DNA of 64,000 nucleotides from Phycisphaerae bacterium (GCA_012744475.1 JAAYBV010000034.1:1-64000); one strand, 5' to 3'; positions 53,889 to 62,402 are shown, counted from the stretch's first letter. Numbers and translations: made by a program. Notes: generated from the sequence alone by a model not told the origin.

Positions 53889-53912
53889 TAGCAATAATTG
53901 CTAATAGCAATA
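53889..53912. promoter_or_regulatory. MarR operator-like palindrome
   Basis: Perfect 15-bp palindrome TAGCAAT-A-ATTGCTA (53889-53903), followed one base later by a third half-site TAGCAATA (53905-53912). It is 35 nt upstream of the MarR start, where self-repression would act, and just before the end of the cyclase gene. Confidence 0.6.
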
Positions 53913-53969
53913 ACATGTCAGAGGCAACGCTCCTGCAACAGAAACCTGAGGTTTTTCGGACCCAGGCGC

Positions 53970-55868
53970 TCACCCGAAGCGCCGCACGGCCTGCGCCTTG
54001 CCCAGGGCCGAAAGCGCAAAGACGAGCGGATAGAGTTCCTCGAAATACCAGAGCTGGGCGAAGTACAGACCGATGGGGCAAGCCGGCGTCGCTCCACCCT
54101 GGTCGGTATGCTCGATGAGCCATTGGGCTCCACGGGCGATGGCCCCGCGGAAGTTCGTAGTGTGCCCGTAAGGGCATACGCGCGAATCATCATTCGCCCC
54201 TACAAGTTCGGCCAGCGCATCGACAGCCAGCGAGGTTTCCTCGATGGACGAAACGACGCCCGGCGTGCCGCCCCAGCCTCCATCGGCGTTCTGCGCCGAC
54301 AGAAGCCAGCGGGCGCCTCGCTCGCACGCGGCATCCATTCGCCGGTGGTATGCTGGCGGCACGCGCGACAAGTGCGTCAGCACCCGGCTCGTGCCGTAGA
54401 CAGGATTCTCCTGGTTCGGCGCCGACTGACTGCCGAACCACAGCGGCGTCCACGAGCCGTCCGCGCGCTGAGCCGCCTTCATGAAGTCCATTGCCCTGTC
54501 CATCGCGCGCACCGTGTGTTGCTCCGGGTCAGCTTCCCCCACCCAGACGCCCATCGCGCCGAGAGCATGGGCGGTCAGATCGGGCGCGCTTCTATCGAAC
54601 GGCAGATTGGTCCAGCCCCGGCAGAAAGTCGGGATCCCGCCGTCGCGGTTCTGAAGATCGAGAAGCCAGCCGATGCCTGCTCTGACGGCTCTCGACACGG
54701 CCTCATTCCGGACGCCGAGTTTGTGCAGCGCGAGCAGTGCGCCGGAGGTATCGTCCGCATCCGGGACCGCCCCGGGCAAATTCGACCACGCCCAGCCTCC
54801 CGGCGCCGCCTGCGTGTAAGGGTGCACCGTCTTGTGCTGGCAGGCCAGCAGCCAATCCACCAATCGCTGTTTCTCTGAGTCGCCCAGGCCGTCGTTTCCG
54901 CCGGCGGTCAAGGCGGCAATCGAAAGCGTCGTGCCCCAGATCGCGAGGTTGGTATCGATGGGCCAACTGCCGTCGTCGCGGATCGAGGCGACGAGGAACT
55001 CCACTCCTTTCGCGACCACCGGGTGCGCGGCCTGTCCGCTGGAGGCCAGGCTCATAACGACGAATGAGGTCAACGGAGCCGCTTCAAGAAAGCCGCCGTT
55101 GGTCGGCTGGAGCGTCGTAAGCACATCGAGACTTCGCCTTCGCGCCAGATGGCGAACAAGCCGGGCCACAGGGCAGCGCGGTCTGCGATGTTCGTAGCGG
55201 GCCTGCCCGATGGCGATCAGGGCGGGCAGTGCGTAACTGACCACGGGCAGCCGCAACCACTTGTACAGCCGGTGCGGCAGGACCGCCAACTCGAAAGGCA
55301 GCGGCTTGACGCAGCGCCACGCCTGCGACCCGGCGCCGAGCCGCCCCGCCAACGCGCACATCGTCAGGATCGGCACGGAAAACGTCCGGTCCTTGCCATA
55401 CCGCGCGATCACCGCCGCGGCCAGAGCCTCCGGCTCGAGCGAGCCCACCTCGCGACGAAGCCACGCCTCGGCCTTCTCGACCGCGAGTGGCAGCCTCAAG
55501 TCCGAAGGACTTGGGCATGGTTTCCACGAACCGGCTATGCCCGAGCGGCGTTTGAGGCTGCCACCCTCTGAAACCGACATCGCCGAGTAACACAGCAGCG
55601 TGGTGCTCAGGTTGCTCGGGCTCTCAATCGTGTCGCCCCATCCGCCGTCGGTGTTCTGGTTCTCGCAGAGCCAGTGCAGACCTCGCTCGATCCATGTTCG
55701 ATGTCTGGCGCCGTCGACCTGCGCCAGGGCAAAGGCGGCGGTGGCGGTCGACAGGGCGCTGCTGGAGAGGTGTCCGACCCAGTGACCCTGGTCGTTCCTC
55801 GCCGCCAGCAGACGCTCGCGGAGGGTGACAATCGTACGGTTCAGTCTCTCTTCGTCGATGCGCCTCAT
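53970..55868 (-). CDS. Squalene-hopene-cyclase-like class II terpene cyclase
   Basis: Protein of 632 residues, the length of squalene-hopene cyclases. It has several QW motifs (QNTDGGWGDT near 72, QNRDGGIP, QNADGGWGG near 530) and the class II catalytic motif D-x-D-D in PDADDTSGALLAL, preceded by GGWAWSNL as in hopene cyclases (GGWAF). The reaction is protonation-driven ring closure of a linear isoprenoid. No squalene synthase gene is nearby, so the substrate is probably a product of the adjacent polyprenyl synthase. Last gene of a six-gene overlapping operon (ATGA overlap at 55865-55868). A 36-bp dispersed palindrome is inserted in the gene. Confidence 0.88.
   Translation of the reverse strand: MRRIDEERLNRTIVTLRERLLAARNDQGHWVGHLSSSALSTATAAFALAQVDGARHRTWIERGLHWLCENQNTDGGWGDTIESPSNLSTTLLCYSAMSVSEGGSLKRRSGIAGSWKPCPSPSDLRLPLAVEKAEAWLRREVGSLEPEALAAAVIARYGKDRTFSVPILTMCALAGRLGAGSQAWRCVKPLPFELAVLPHRLYKWLRLPVVSYALPALIAIGQARYEHRRPRCPVARLVRHLARRRSLDVLTTLQPTNGGFLEAAPLTSFVVMSLASSGQAAHPVVAKGVEFLVASIRDDGSWPIDTNLAIWGTTLSIAALTAGGNDGLGDSEKQRLVDWLLACQHKTVHPYTQAAPGGWAWSNLPGAVPDADDTSGALLALHKLGVRNEAVSRAVRAGIGWLLDLQNRDGGIPTFCRGWTNLPFDRSAPDLTAHALGAMGVWVGEADPEQHTVRAMDRAMDFMKAAQRADGSWTPLWFGSQSAPNQENPVYGTSRVLTHLSRVPPAYHRRMDAACERGARWLLSAQNADGGWGGTPGVVSSIEETSLAVDALAELVGANDDSRVCPYGHTTNFRGAIARGAQWLIEHTDQGGATPACPIGLYFAQLWYFEELYPLVFALSALGKAQAVRRFG
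54168..54203. repeat. Dispersed GGGGCGAAT-palindrome, copy 7 (inside the cyclase gene)
   Basis: GTAAGGGCATACGCGCGAATCATC followed by ATTCGCCCCTAC, with an extended left arm. Translated in frame as part of VGANDDSRVCPYGH in the cyclase, in a loop between two repeat helices. Confidence 0.75.
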
Positions 55869-56770
55869 GGCCCGATCAAGTCACCGAGTGACAGAAGTCC
55901 ATAGTAGGTATACTCGCAGTCCAGCACATCTTCGGCCGGATGGCCCCGGAAGCCGCCTCGCACGCTCCACAAGGTGTCGAGATAATCGAGATTTCTCTCG
56001 CGAATCTCGTCCAGGTCGACGCCGACCAACGTCAGGGCGTGCAGCGCGGTCGCCGTCGAGAGCAGATCGGGGATCGCAACGTCGGGGCCGGATGGAATTG
56101 CGCAGAACCCCCCGCGCGGCTCGGCCCTTGCGGCCAGCCATTGCAGCGCCGATTTCGGCAGCGGCGCTTGCAGGTAGTGGAAGATCGTGATCGCTGCGGC
56201 GGTGGCCGCGGTGGCGCTGACGGCCATCGTCGGCTCGTTCGAGAAGCCCCCGTCGGGCATCTGAAGCGAAAGAACCGATTCGAGCACACCCGCCGGCTCC
56301 AGGTCGTCGACCTCGAGGTCCTGGCAGATGCCCAGGGCGAGAAAGCTGCCGTACACATGGCCCCGTTCGGCTCCCGCAGAGGTGCTGAAGCCCCCGTCGG
56401 CCGCACAGAAGTGCATCAGGTGCGCGATCATGGCCCGTCGGGAGCCAGGATCGAGTGTGTCGTTGGTCCCCTCGGCCAGGTTGATCCGGCATCGGACCAG
56501 GGAAGCAAGATGGACAAGGTCCAGAGACTGTCCGGTCTCAAAGCCCCGCACGTAGTCCACGACGCGCTCAAGCGGGAGCTTCACATCCAATGCCACCGAC
56601 GCCTCCAATCCAAAGACCGTGTAGTAGAGATCGCTTTTGCCATCGCGGCCCTGGAAGCCCCCATCGTCGCACAGGTGGCAACGGAGGAACTCGCGGACGG
56701 CGTCGACGGAGTCGCCAAGGGCCTCGGCGGCCCTGCTTACAGCCTTGCGCATGTCGAGACGGATCGTCAT
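55865..56770 (-). CDS. Prenyltransferase/squalene-oxidase-repeat alpha-barrel protein
   Basis: Protein of 301 residues made of helical repeats with GGF motifs (CDDGGFQGRDGK, DGGFSTSAGAE, DGGFSNEPTM, RGGFCAIPSG), resembling beta subunits of protein prenyltransferases and one half of terpene cyclases. DVLDCEYTYYGLLSLG at the end resembles the zinc Asp/Cys region of those beta subunits, but the third ligand (His) would lie beyond the end, and no DxDD is present. It may bind a prenyl substrate as a transferase, a cyclase partner or a carrier. It overlaps both neighbours by 4 nt. Confidence 0.75.
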   Translation of the reverse strand: MTIRLDMRKAVSRAAEALGDSVDAVREFLRCHLCDDGGFQGRDGKSDLYYTVFGLEASVALDVKLPLERVVDYVRGFETGQSLDLVHLASLVRCRINLAEGTNDTLDPGSRRAMIAHLMHFCAADGGFSTSAGAERGHVYGSFLALGICQDLEVDDLEPAGVLESVLSLQMPDGGFSNEPTMAVSATAATAAAITIFHYLQAPLPKSALQWLAARAEPRGGFCAIPSGPDVAIPDLLSTATALHALTLVGVDLDEIRERNLDYLDTLWSVRGGFRGHPAEDVLDCEYTYYGLLSLGDLIGP

Positions 56771-58173
56771 GGCAACTCTTCCGCTCCAGACGGCTCGCGA
56801 GGCGCGACGACACTGGCCTGTCCGGTCATTTCTTCGGCCGGCTCACCGGCGGCGACCTGGAGGGCGACGATCATCTGTCGCGCCTCGTGTTTCAACACCG
56901 GCAGATGCCAACGGAACAGCGCCGCGCCCGCGACGCACGCCGAGCCACCAACCATGACAGTCGCCGGAGCGCCGATGCGATGGGCGAGCGCTCCGGCCAG
57001 AAGCGCGCCGAACGGCGCCATGCCCATGAACATCATCGAGTACACCGCCATCACGCGGCCGCGCAGCGCATCCGGGATCAACGATTGAATCATCGTGTTC
57101 GAGGCCGCCATTTCGATCATCATGGAGAAACCTGCCGGCACCAGCAGCACCGCCGAGAGCCAGAACGAACGGGACAGCGAAAACAGGATCAGGCTCATCC
57201 CGAATCCCGCGGCCGCGAACGCGATCCAATGACCCAGCCCGCGAATGCCTTTGCGTGCCGCGAGAACCACAGCCCCGACCAAGGCTCCGGCTCCCGAGGC
57301 GCCCATCAGCAATCCGAGTCCGCGCGGGCCGCCGTGCAGGATCTGATCCGCGAAGACCGGCATCAGCACGGCATAAGGCATTCCCATGAGACTGACCAGC
57401 CCCAGCAGCAGCAACAGGGCTCGAACCGGCCCGGTTCGCCGGACGTAGCGGAATCCCTCCAGGATGCTCGCCAGCGCCGACCCGGGCAGAGGGACAAAGG
57501 TCCGTTCCGCCATGTTCATCATCAGCAAACCGGCGATCAACGCGAGGTAACTGACGGCATTGACGAGAAAGCACCACCCCTCGCCCACGCTAGCCACGAG
57601 GACGCCCGCCACCGCCGGCCCGACGATCCGCGCGCCGTTGACCATGGAGGAATTCAAAGCGATGGCATTGATCAGATCGTCCCGCCCGACGATATCGACG
57701 GCAAACGCCTGTCGCGTTGGGATATCAACTGAGTTGATGACGCCGAGAAGCGAGGCCAGAACAAGGATCTGCCAGACCTGCACACGTCCCGTGAGCGTCA
57801 CGCCCGCCAGAATGAAGGCCACCAACATGGCGGCTGTCTGCGTGGCGATGAGCACGTGACGGCGGTCGTATCGGTCGGCCACCGAGCCTCCGAGAGGGGC
57901 CAGCAGGAACACGGGAATCTGACTGGCGAATCCCACGAATCCCAACAGCACCGCCGAACCGGTGAGCCGGTAGACCAGCCAGGCCTGCGCCACGGATTGC
58001 ATCCACGTACCGACGAGCGAAATGAGCTGGCCGCAGAAAAACAAACGGTAGTTTCGGTGCCGCAGGGCCCGGACAACGTGGGGAAGCTTCGATCGCGCCC
58101 GCTCATAGCCAGCCAAGTCCACACACCCAGCCAAGCTGCCTCCATAATCCTTCACGTCGGCGGCCTCATCCAT
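56767..58173 (-). CDS. MFS transporter, probable exporter
   Basis: Major facilitator of 468 residues with about 12 transmembrane helices. The motif-A-like loop GGSVADRYDRRHVLIATQ, between helices 2 and 3, and the overall pattern match MFS_3 efflux proteins of the enterobactin-exporter type. Overlaps the polyprenyl synthase gene by 8 nt and the barrel gene by 4 nt, so it is translated with the terpenoid enzymes. Export of the product, or of a precursor, is the natural inference. Confidence 0.88.
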   Translation of the reverse strand: MDEAADVKDYGGSLAGCVDLAGYERARSKLPHVVRALRHRNYRLFFCGQLISLVGTWMQSVAQAWLVYRLTGSAVLLGFVGFASQIPVFLLAPLGGSVADRYDRRHVLIATQTAAMLVAFILAGVTLTGRVQVWQILVLASLLGVINSVDIPTRQAFAVDIVGRDDLINAIALNSSMVNGARIVGPAVAGVLVASVGEGWCFLVNAVSYLALIAGLLMMNMAERTFVPLPGSALASILEGFRYVRRTGPVRALLLLLGLVSLMGMPYAVLMPVFADQILHGGPRGLGLLMGASGAGALVGAVVLAARKGIRGLGHWIAFAAAGFGMSLILFSLSRSFWLSAVLLVPAGFSMMIEMAASNTMIQSLIPDALRGRVMAVYSMMFMGMAPFGALLAGALAHRIGAPATVMVGGSACVAGAALFRWHLPVLKHEARQMIVALQVAAGEPAEEMTGQASVVAPREPSGAEELP

Positions 58174-59851
58174 GATGCGTTCGGCGCTGAGGCGGACGAT
58201 CGTTGCAGCAGCCCATGATCTCGAAGTCGTTGAATATCTTGCCCATCACGCGCCGCAGGAGGCCCTTGAGGTTGGCGTTCTTCAGTGCGATGAGCGAGCC
58301 GATCGCCTGCGCTTTGTAGCTCTCCATCAGCCGCAGCGCCGCCAGCTCTACTTCCGGCGCCGAGACGATCCGGCGCACCTGCTGGCGGTCGGCGTCCGTC
58401 GCGGACGGGTCCCACTGCCACTCGATTCGCCTGCGCTTCTCCAGGTCAGATGTCTCGTACGCCAGCGCCAGCAGAACGCTGGGGCGCCGGCTGATGCACA
58501 GATCGAGCGCCTCGGAGTCGCGGAGGTCCTCCAGGTCGTCGCGAATCTGATAGGCGATCCCCAGAGACTCACTGTACTGCTTCAGCACGCTGCCAACGTG
58601 GTCGTCGCAGCCCGCCAGGACGGCCCCGAGACTCAAGGCCACCTCGAAGGCCGGCGCAGTCTTCATGCGGAAGATCTCCAGCACATCCGCCACCGTCAGC
58701 GGTTTCGGCGCGCGGGCCCATGCCAGCTCGCGGCCCTGTCCCAGGCAGAGCGTACGATGGCCTTGCACCGCCGCACTCAGGAGTCTCGCTTTCCTCGCAT
58801 CAGAGGCATCGGTCTCGACGAGGAGCCGATAGCCCTCGCCCAGAAGCAGGTCGCCAACGTTCAGCGCAATCGGAATGCCATGCTCCGAATGGAGCGTCTT
58901 CTCGCCGTAGCGATGCGCGTCGCCGTCTTCGATGTCGTCGTGCACGAGCGATGCCTTGTGGAAGCATTCCACCGCGACCGCCATCCTTTGCACGTCCCGG
59001 TCCGTCGCACGCAAACCCTCGGTTGAAAGCGCTTTGTACGTGCAGACGCCGAGGAACGGCCGCCAGCGTTTGCCCGCCTTGGCCATCCAATCCAGGGCCA
59101 CCTGTTCGGTCGGGTCGGGCCTTGGTGCGATCATCTGCATGAGGGCCTCGCGTGAGAACCACTCGTTGACCTGCCGATGCAGCGCATCGAGATCGAGACG
59201 TCTGGTCTGGTCTTCCGTCGTCTGATAGATCGCCTCCCAAAGCCAATCGAGGTCTACGCTGGTGTCGGTACAGCCGTCTCGCAGGAGGGGAATCGCCACG
59301 CCGGGAACCGCTCCGGCTTCCATGTAGGGAAAGACTTGCTCCAACACGGACAGGCAGCTCGCGCCCACCACGGCCTCGATCTGGCCCGTCTCGATCAGAC
59401 TCATCACGACCGGCGAGCCTTCTGCAACCAGGACCGCGCAGCCTAAAGACTCTGCCTGGCTCTTCAGTTCGCCCATGGGGCATCGTCCGCAGTGCTCGCA
59501 CAACAGGCCGAGATCGTCGAAGCTCGCCGGACACTCGGTGGAGCTGCGCAAGCACTTGGGCAGCAGCAGAAGGCGCTTCTCGTAGGGAATCGCCGCGACC
59601 GTCTCGCGCCAGACCTCGTTGTTGACGAGCACTCCGGCAAAATCGCTGTACTTGCGATCCATGCCCGCCTGGCGCAGCACCGCCTCCGTATGGGACCGCA
59701 ACTCGTCGATTGACAGAGGCGGCACCGGTCCGTGCATTTCCACGTATTCTCGAACGACCGCCAGCAGCTTGTCGCGCTGCTGTTTGGTCTGCGGAACGTT
59801 GTCCTGAGGTGGCCGGACGGGCCCGGCTGTCAGCACACGGTCATCAGGCAT
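58166..59851 (-). CDS. DUF116-polyprenyl diphosphate synthase fusion
   Basis: Protein of 561 residues with two domains. Residues about 60-215 form a Cys-rich DUF116-like domain (LLLLPKCLRSSTECP, CEHCGRCPMGELK, PLLRDGCTDTSVD), probably a metal site. Residues about 235-550 form a trans-isoprenyl diphosphate synthase with the first Asp-rich motif DDIED (SLVHDDIEDGDAH) and second QIRDDLEDL, which condenses IPP with allylic diphosphates. Chain length cannot be predicted safely; C20 or longer is likely. Why DUF116 is fused to it is unknown. Overlaps both neighbours by 8 nt. Confidence 0.88.
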   Translation of the reverse strand: MPDDRVLTAGPVRPPQDNVPQTKQQRDKLLAVVREYVEMHGPVPPLSIDELRSHTEAVLRQAGMDRKYSDFAGVLVNNEVWRETVAAIPYEKRLLLLPKCLRSSTECPASFDDLGLLCEHCGRCPMGELKSQAESLGCAVLVAEGSPVVMSLIETGQIEAVVGASCLSVLEQVFPYMEAGAVPGVAIPLLRDGCTDTSVDLDWLWEAIYQTTEDQTRRLDLDALHRQVNEWFSREALMQMIAPRPDPTEQVALDWMAKAGKRWRPFLGVCTYKALSTEGLRATDRDVQRMAVAVECFHKASLVHDDIEDGDAHRYGEKTLHSEHGIPIALNVGDLLLGEGYRLLVETDASDARKARLLSAAVQGHRTLCLGQGRELAWARAPKPLTVADVLEIFRMKTAPAFEVALSLGAVLAGCDDHVGSVLKQYSESLGIAYQIRDDLEDLRDSEALDLCISRRPSVLLALAYETSDLEKRRRIEWQWDPSATDADRQQVRRIVSAPEVELAALRLMESYKAQAIGSLIALKNANLKGLLRRVMGKIFNDFEIMGCCNDRPPQRRTHHG

Positions 59852-61409
59852 ACACCTGCTCCTTCTCCACGATCGGGACCGAACGTTCCATCTGTCTATG
59901 CAATCGCCTGAAGGTCCGTCGCCAGGTCATGACTTCTCCGCGTCCGAGGGCCTGCATGAAGGCACGTCTGGCCCATGAGACGCCGCCGGCGCGCTGATTG
60001 TCCCAGAACAGCCTGGGGACCATTCTAAAGTTCTGCTCGTAGCAGGTTCGATAAAGCTCCAGATGTTCGGGGCTCATCTTCGCCAGCGTAAACCGCTGCC
60101 GGTCGGCCTCTTGGCCCGAGACGAGCGGCTCATAGAAAATCGGAAAGATGACGGCTTTCTTTGCCGCAAGATCTCGAACCAGCTCCAGGGTCGCAACAAC
60201 GTCGTCCGCCGTTTCGCCCGGCATGCCCAGCAGGACACTGACGACGGGAAAGAACCCGCAGCGCGTCGTGCGATCGGCCGCCTCGCGGACCATCTGTCCC
60301 CAATCGCCCGGATCGAAAGGCGCGATCTTGCCCGGGCTGTTGGCGGCCACCAGATGCCCATTGGCGCTTTCGACGCCCATGTTCACCCATAGATACTCAC
60401 TCGGCCGCTCCCAGGTCAACAGACGCCGGATCTGGCGAAGCTGCTCGTCGGTCAGTTGTAGGACCGATGTCACGTTGGCGTGGTCGATCTGCATGAACGA
60501 CAGACCCTTGATCCTACGCATTCGTTCCAGTAGATTGCACAGCTTCTCGAAATCGGGACGCAGCCCCCTGGCGCCGTATCGGAAGAAGTCCTCACTGCCG
60601 CTGACCACCGCCTTGAGGCCGCCGGCCACGTTGGTTTGCAGGTCCGCCAGGATCGTGTCCGGATCGAGGTGCCTCATCCCCTGGCGCGCCATCGCGCAGA
60701 ACTGGCAGCCCCTGCCGCAACCGCGCGATAGCTCGATGATCCCCAACAGCGATGGATCGCGGGTCGGCTGAATGCGATCGGCGCCGATGTCCGCTTCGAC
60801 CACGTGATGCGCGGGCAGCCGGCCGTTCAACAGCTCGGTGAACAGCTCGGGCCCGGAGGCCTCGAAGTAGCCTTGAAAGACCACGTCGATATCGACGTCC
60901 GGCCTCTTGTCCGCATGGGCGATCCACTGCCAGGCTCCGGCGCCGCCGACGACGATCCTGAAGCCGTATCGGCGCTTCAGTGCCGTCAGTTGCTCCAGGG
61001 TCTGTCGCGTCCATCGCCGGGTGTAGAGCTCGCCCTTCCAGAAATTGGAGGTGGTCGTGTTGCTCATACCCATCCCGAGGGGATCGCTGGAGCTGAAGCC
61101 CACGATCTTCACCCAAGGACCGATCACATCCACCAGTCGCTCGGGCGTCGTGCAGACCACGTCGTCCCGTTCCAGCGAGGTGTATTTCAGTAAGGCCGAT
61201 TCGACGCGCCGCAGTCCCAGAGGTACGGTGCGGGCGCGGCCGTTGGCGTCCGTCCGCACAGGCGGTGCGAGGAAGTGACGCACGAACACTTCCGGCACCT
61301 GGCTCATCTGCATCGTCGCGAACATGCCGTCGAAGAGGATGCGGTAATTGGCGCTGAGCGTCCGGTCAGCGACGAGAACGACGGCGGGCTGGAGTCGCGA
61401 TTCAGGCAT
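59844..61409 (-). CDS. Radical SAM protein with B12-binding-like N-terminal domain
   Basis: Protein of 521 residues. The radical SAM motif is C-GRG-C-QF-C (ELSRGCGRGCQFCAM). The N-terminal half has the fold pattern of B12-binding radical SAM proteins (VKIVGFSSSDPLGMGMSN, IVVGGAGAW) but I see no DxHxxG cobalamin ligand motif, so cobalamin may bind base-off without His or not at all. Such enzymes methylate or otherwise modify unactivated carbons. Start set at ATG 61409 (MPESRLQ), which overlaps the ferredoxin gene by 8 nt; an open stretch further upstream lies inside that gene. Confidence 0.85.
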   Translation of the reverse strand: MPESRLQPAVVLVADRTLSANYRILFDGMFATMQMSQVPEVFVRHFLAPPVRTDANGRARTVPLGLRRVESALLKYTSLERDDVVCTTPERLVDVIGPWVKIVGFSSSDPLGMGMSNTTTSNFWKGELYTRRWTRQTLEQLTALKRRYGFRIVVGGAGAWQWIAHADKRPDVDIDVVFQGYFEASGPELFTELLNGRLPAHHVVEADIGADRIQPTRDPSLLGIIELSRGCGRGCQFCAMARQGMRHLDPDTILADLQTNVAGGLKAVVSGSEDFFRYGARGLRPDFEKLCNLLERMRRIKGLSFMQIDHANVTSVLQLTDEQLRQIRRLLTWERPSEYLWVNMGVESANGHLVAANSPGKIAPFDPGDWGQMVREAADRTTRCGFFPVVSVLLGMPGETADDVVATLELVRDLAAKKAVIFPIFYEPLVSGQEADRQRFTLAKMSPEHLELYRTCYEQNFRMVPRLFWDNQRAGGVSWARRAFMQALGRGEVMTWRRTFRRLHRQMERSVPIVEKEQVYA

Positions 61410-62361
61410 TGCGACTCTCTTTCTTGCCGCCGGCCTCATCGCGGGGCTTCTCTTGTGCCCGCCCCTTGTTCGCCTCCACCCGGATTCGCTGCAACTCGGC
61501 GCCCGACAGCGACGCGAGAACATCGTCGGGGATGTCGAGGTCGCGGCGCAACGCATCCAGCGTGGGACATGGACCGCCCGGTGCCGGGTCCGGTGCCTCT
61601 GTGGAGAATCGCTTCCGCCCCGGTTCACGACGGCGAATCTTGTCGTATACGTCGCCCTGGAGCAGACGACGCAAATCGCGAGGGGATTCGCTCTGCGCTT
61701 GGGGCGATGGGGCCACGTCGTCACCATTGATGGGAGAATCCGCATACTTGGGGAAGATGATCGCAGAAGCCGGACACATCCGCGCGCACGCCGGGCAGTT
61801 CGTCTTGCAGCCTGCCGGGTTCTGCACCTGCACGCGGCCTTCATCGGACAGCCCATACACGCCGAACAGGCAGAAGTTCACGCACTGCTTGCAGTTCCTG
61901 CACCGTTCGTAGTCGATCACCGGAAACCAAGGGACCCAATCCGATTGATGATCTTCGATTGATGATTGATGATTGGAGGCGGAGGGGACCGACTTCTCTT
62001 CAATCATCCCTGATCCAGCACCCTTCAACAATTCCCGAGCGATCTCCTCGGGCGACTGGGTTCGCATGTTGAACAGCCGCGTTCGTCCGAGGTCCAACGG
62101 CGCGCCGGCAGCTTCGAACAGCCATCGAATTGCTCGCGGAAAGCAGGCGACAATCGACAGCGGTTCGGCCTGCGCCCAGTGCCGCAATCTCGGATGCCGG
62201 TCGGCCGCCATGCCACACAGATCGGCCACCGCCTCCACGACCATGCCGGCGTCGCGAAGAGAACTGAACACCCGCTCTTTCACAGCGCCGGGGATCGTCT
62301 CGTAATGGGCGCAGCTACAGAACACCACGTGCGGCCGCTTCTCGGTTTGCCTTGACGTCAT
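61402..62361 (-). CDS. Two-cluster ferredoxin-like iron-sulfur protein
   Basis: Protein of 319 residues. The N-terminal half (about 10-120) contains Cys residues in FCSCAHYE, DLCGMAAD and IVACFPRAI, reminiscent of electron-bifurcation accessory proteins but not recognised. A variable linker follows. The C-terminal part has two [4Fe-4S] ferredoxin motifs: C-RN-C-KQ-C-VNF-C and C-KTN-C-PA-C-ARM-C. A charged, Arg/Ser-rich tail follows. It probably passes electrons to the radical SAM partner encoded next (8-nt overlap) or to a reductase step. It is the first gene of the operon. Confidence 0.85.
   Translation of the reverse strand: MTSRQTEKRPHVVFCSCAHYETIPGAVKERVFSSLRDAGMVVEAVADLCGMAADRHPRLRHWAQAEPLSIVACFPRAIRWLFEAAGAPLDLGRTRLFNMRTQSPEEIARELLKGAGSGMIEEKSVPSASNHQSSIEDHQSDWVPWFPVIDYERCRNCKQCVNFCLFGVYGLSDEGRVQVQNPAGCKTNCPACARMCPASAIIFPKYADSPINGDDVAPSPQAQSESPRDLRRLLQGDVYDKIRRREPGRKRFSTEAPDPAPGGPCPTLDALRRDLDIPDDVLASLSGAELQRIRVEANKGRAQEKPRDEAGGKKESRNA
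61943..61977. repeat. Heptamer array inside the ferredoxin-like gene
   Basis: Five 7-bp units in a row: GATTGAT, GATCTTC, GATTGAT, GATTGAT, GATTGGA. Translated in the linker of the ferredoxin-like protein (NHQSSIEDHQSD). Because the unit is 7 bp, a change in copy number would shift the frame. Confidence 0.6.
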
Positions 62362-62402
62362 AGAATCGCTGCCCTGCCTTACCGTCTATTGCCCTGCGCC
62401 GG

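Noticed and set aside
53970-55868. Ordinary hopanoid biosynthesis
   Set aside because: No squalene synthase (HpnC/D/E) or hopanoid modification genes are present; the cyclase is coupled to its own prenyl synthase and radical SAM enzyme.
61410-61856. Longer N-terminus for the radical SAM protein
   Set aside because: The extra 149 residues are Arg/Ser-rich and lie wholly inside the ferredoxin-like gene in another frame; ATG 61409 gives an 8-nt overlap like the neighbouring junctions.
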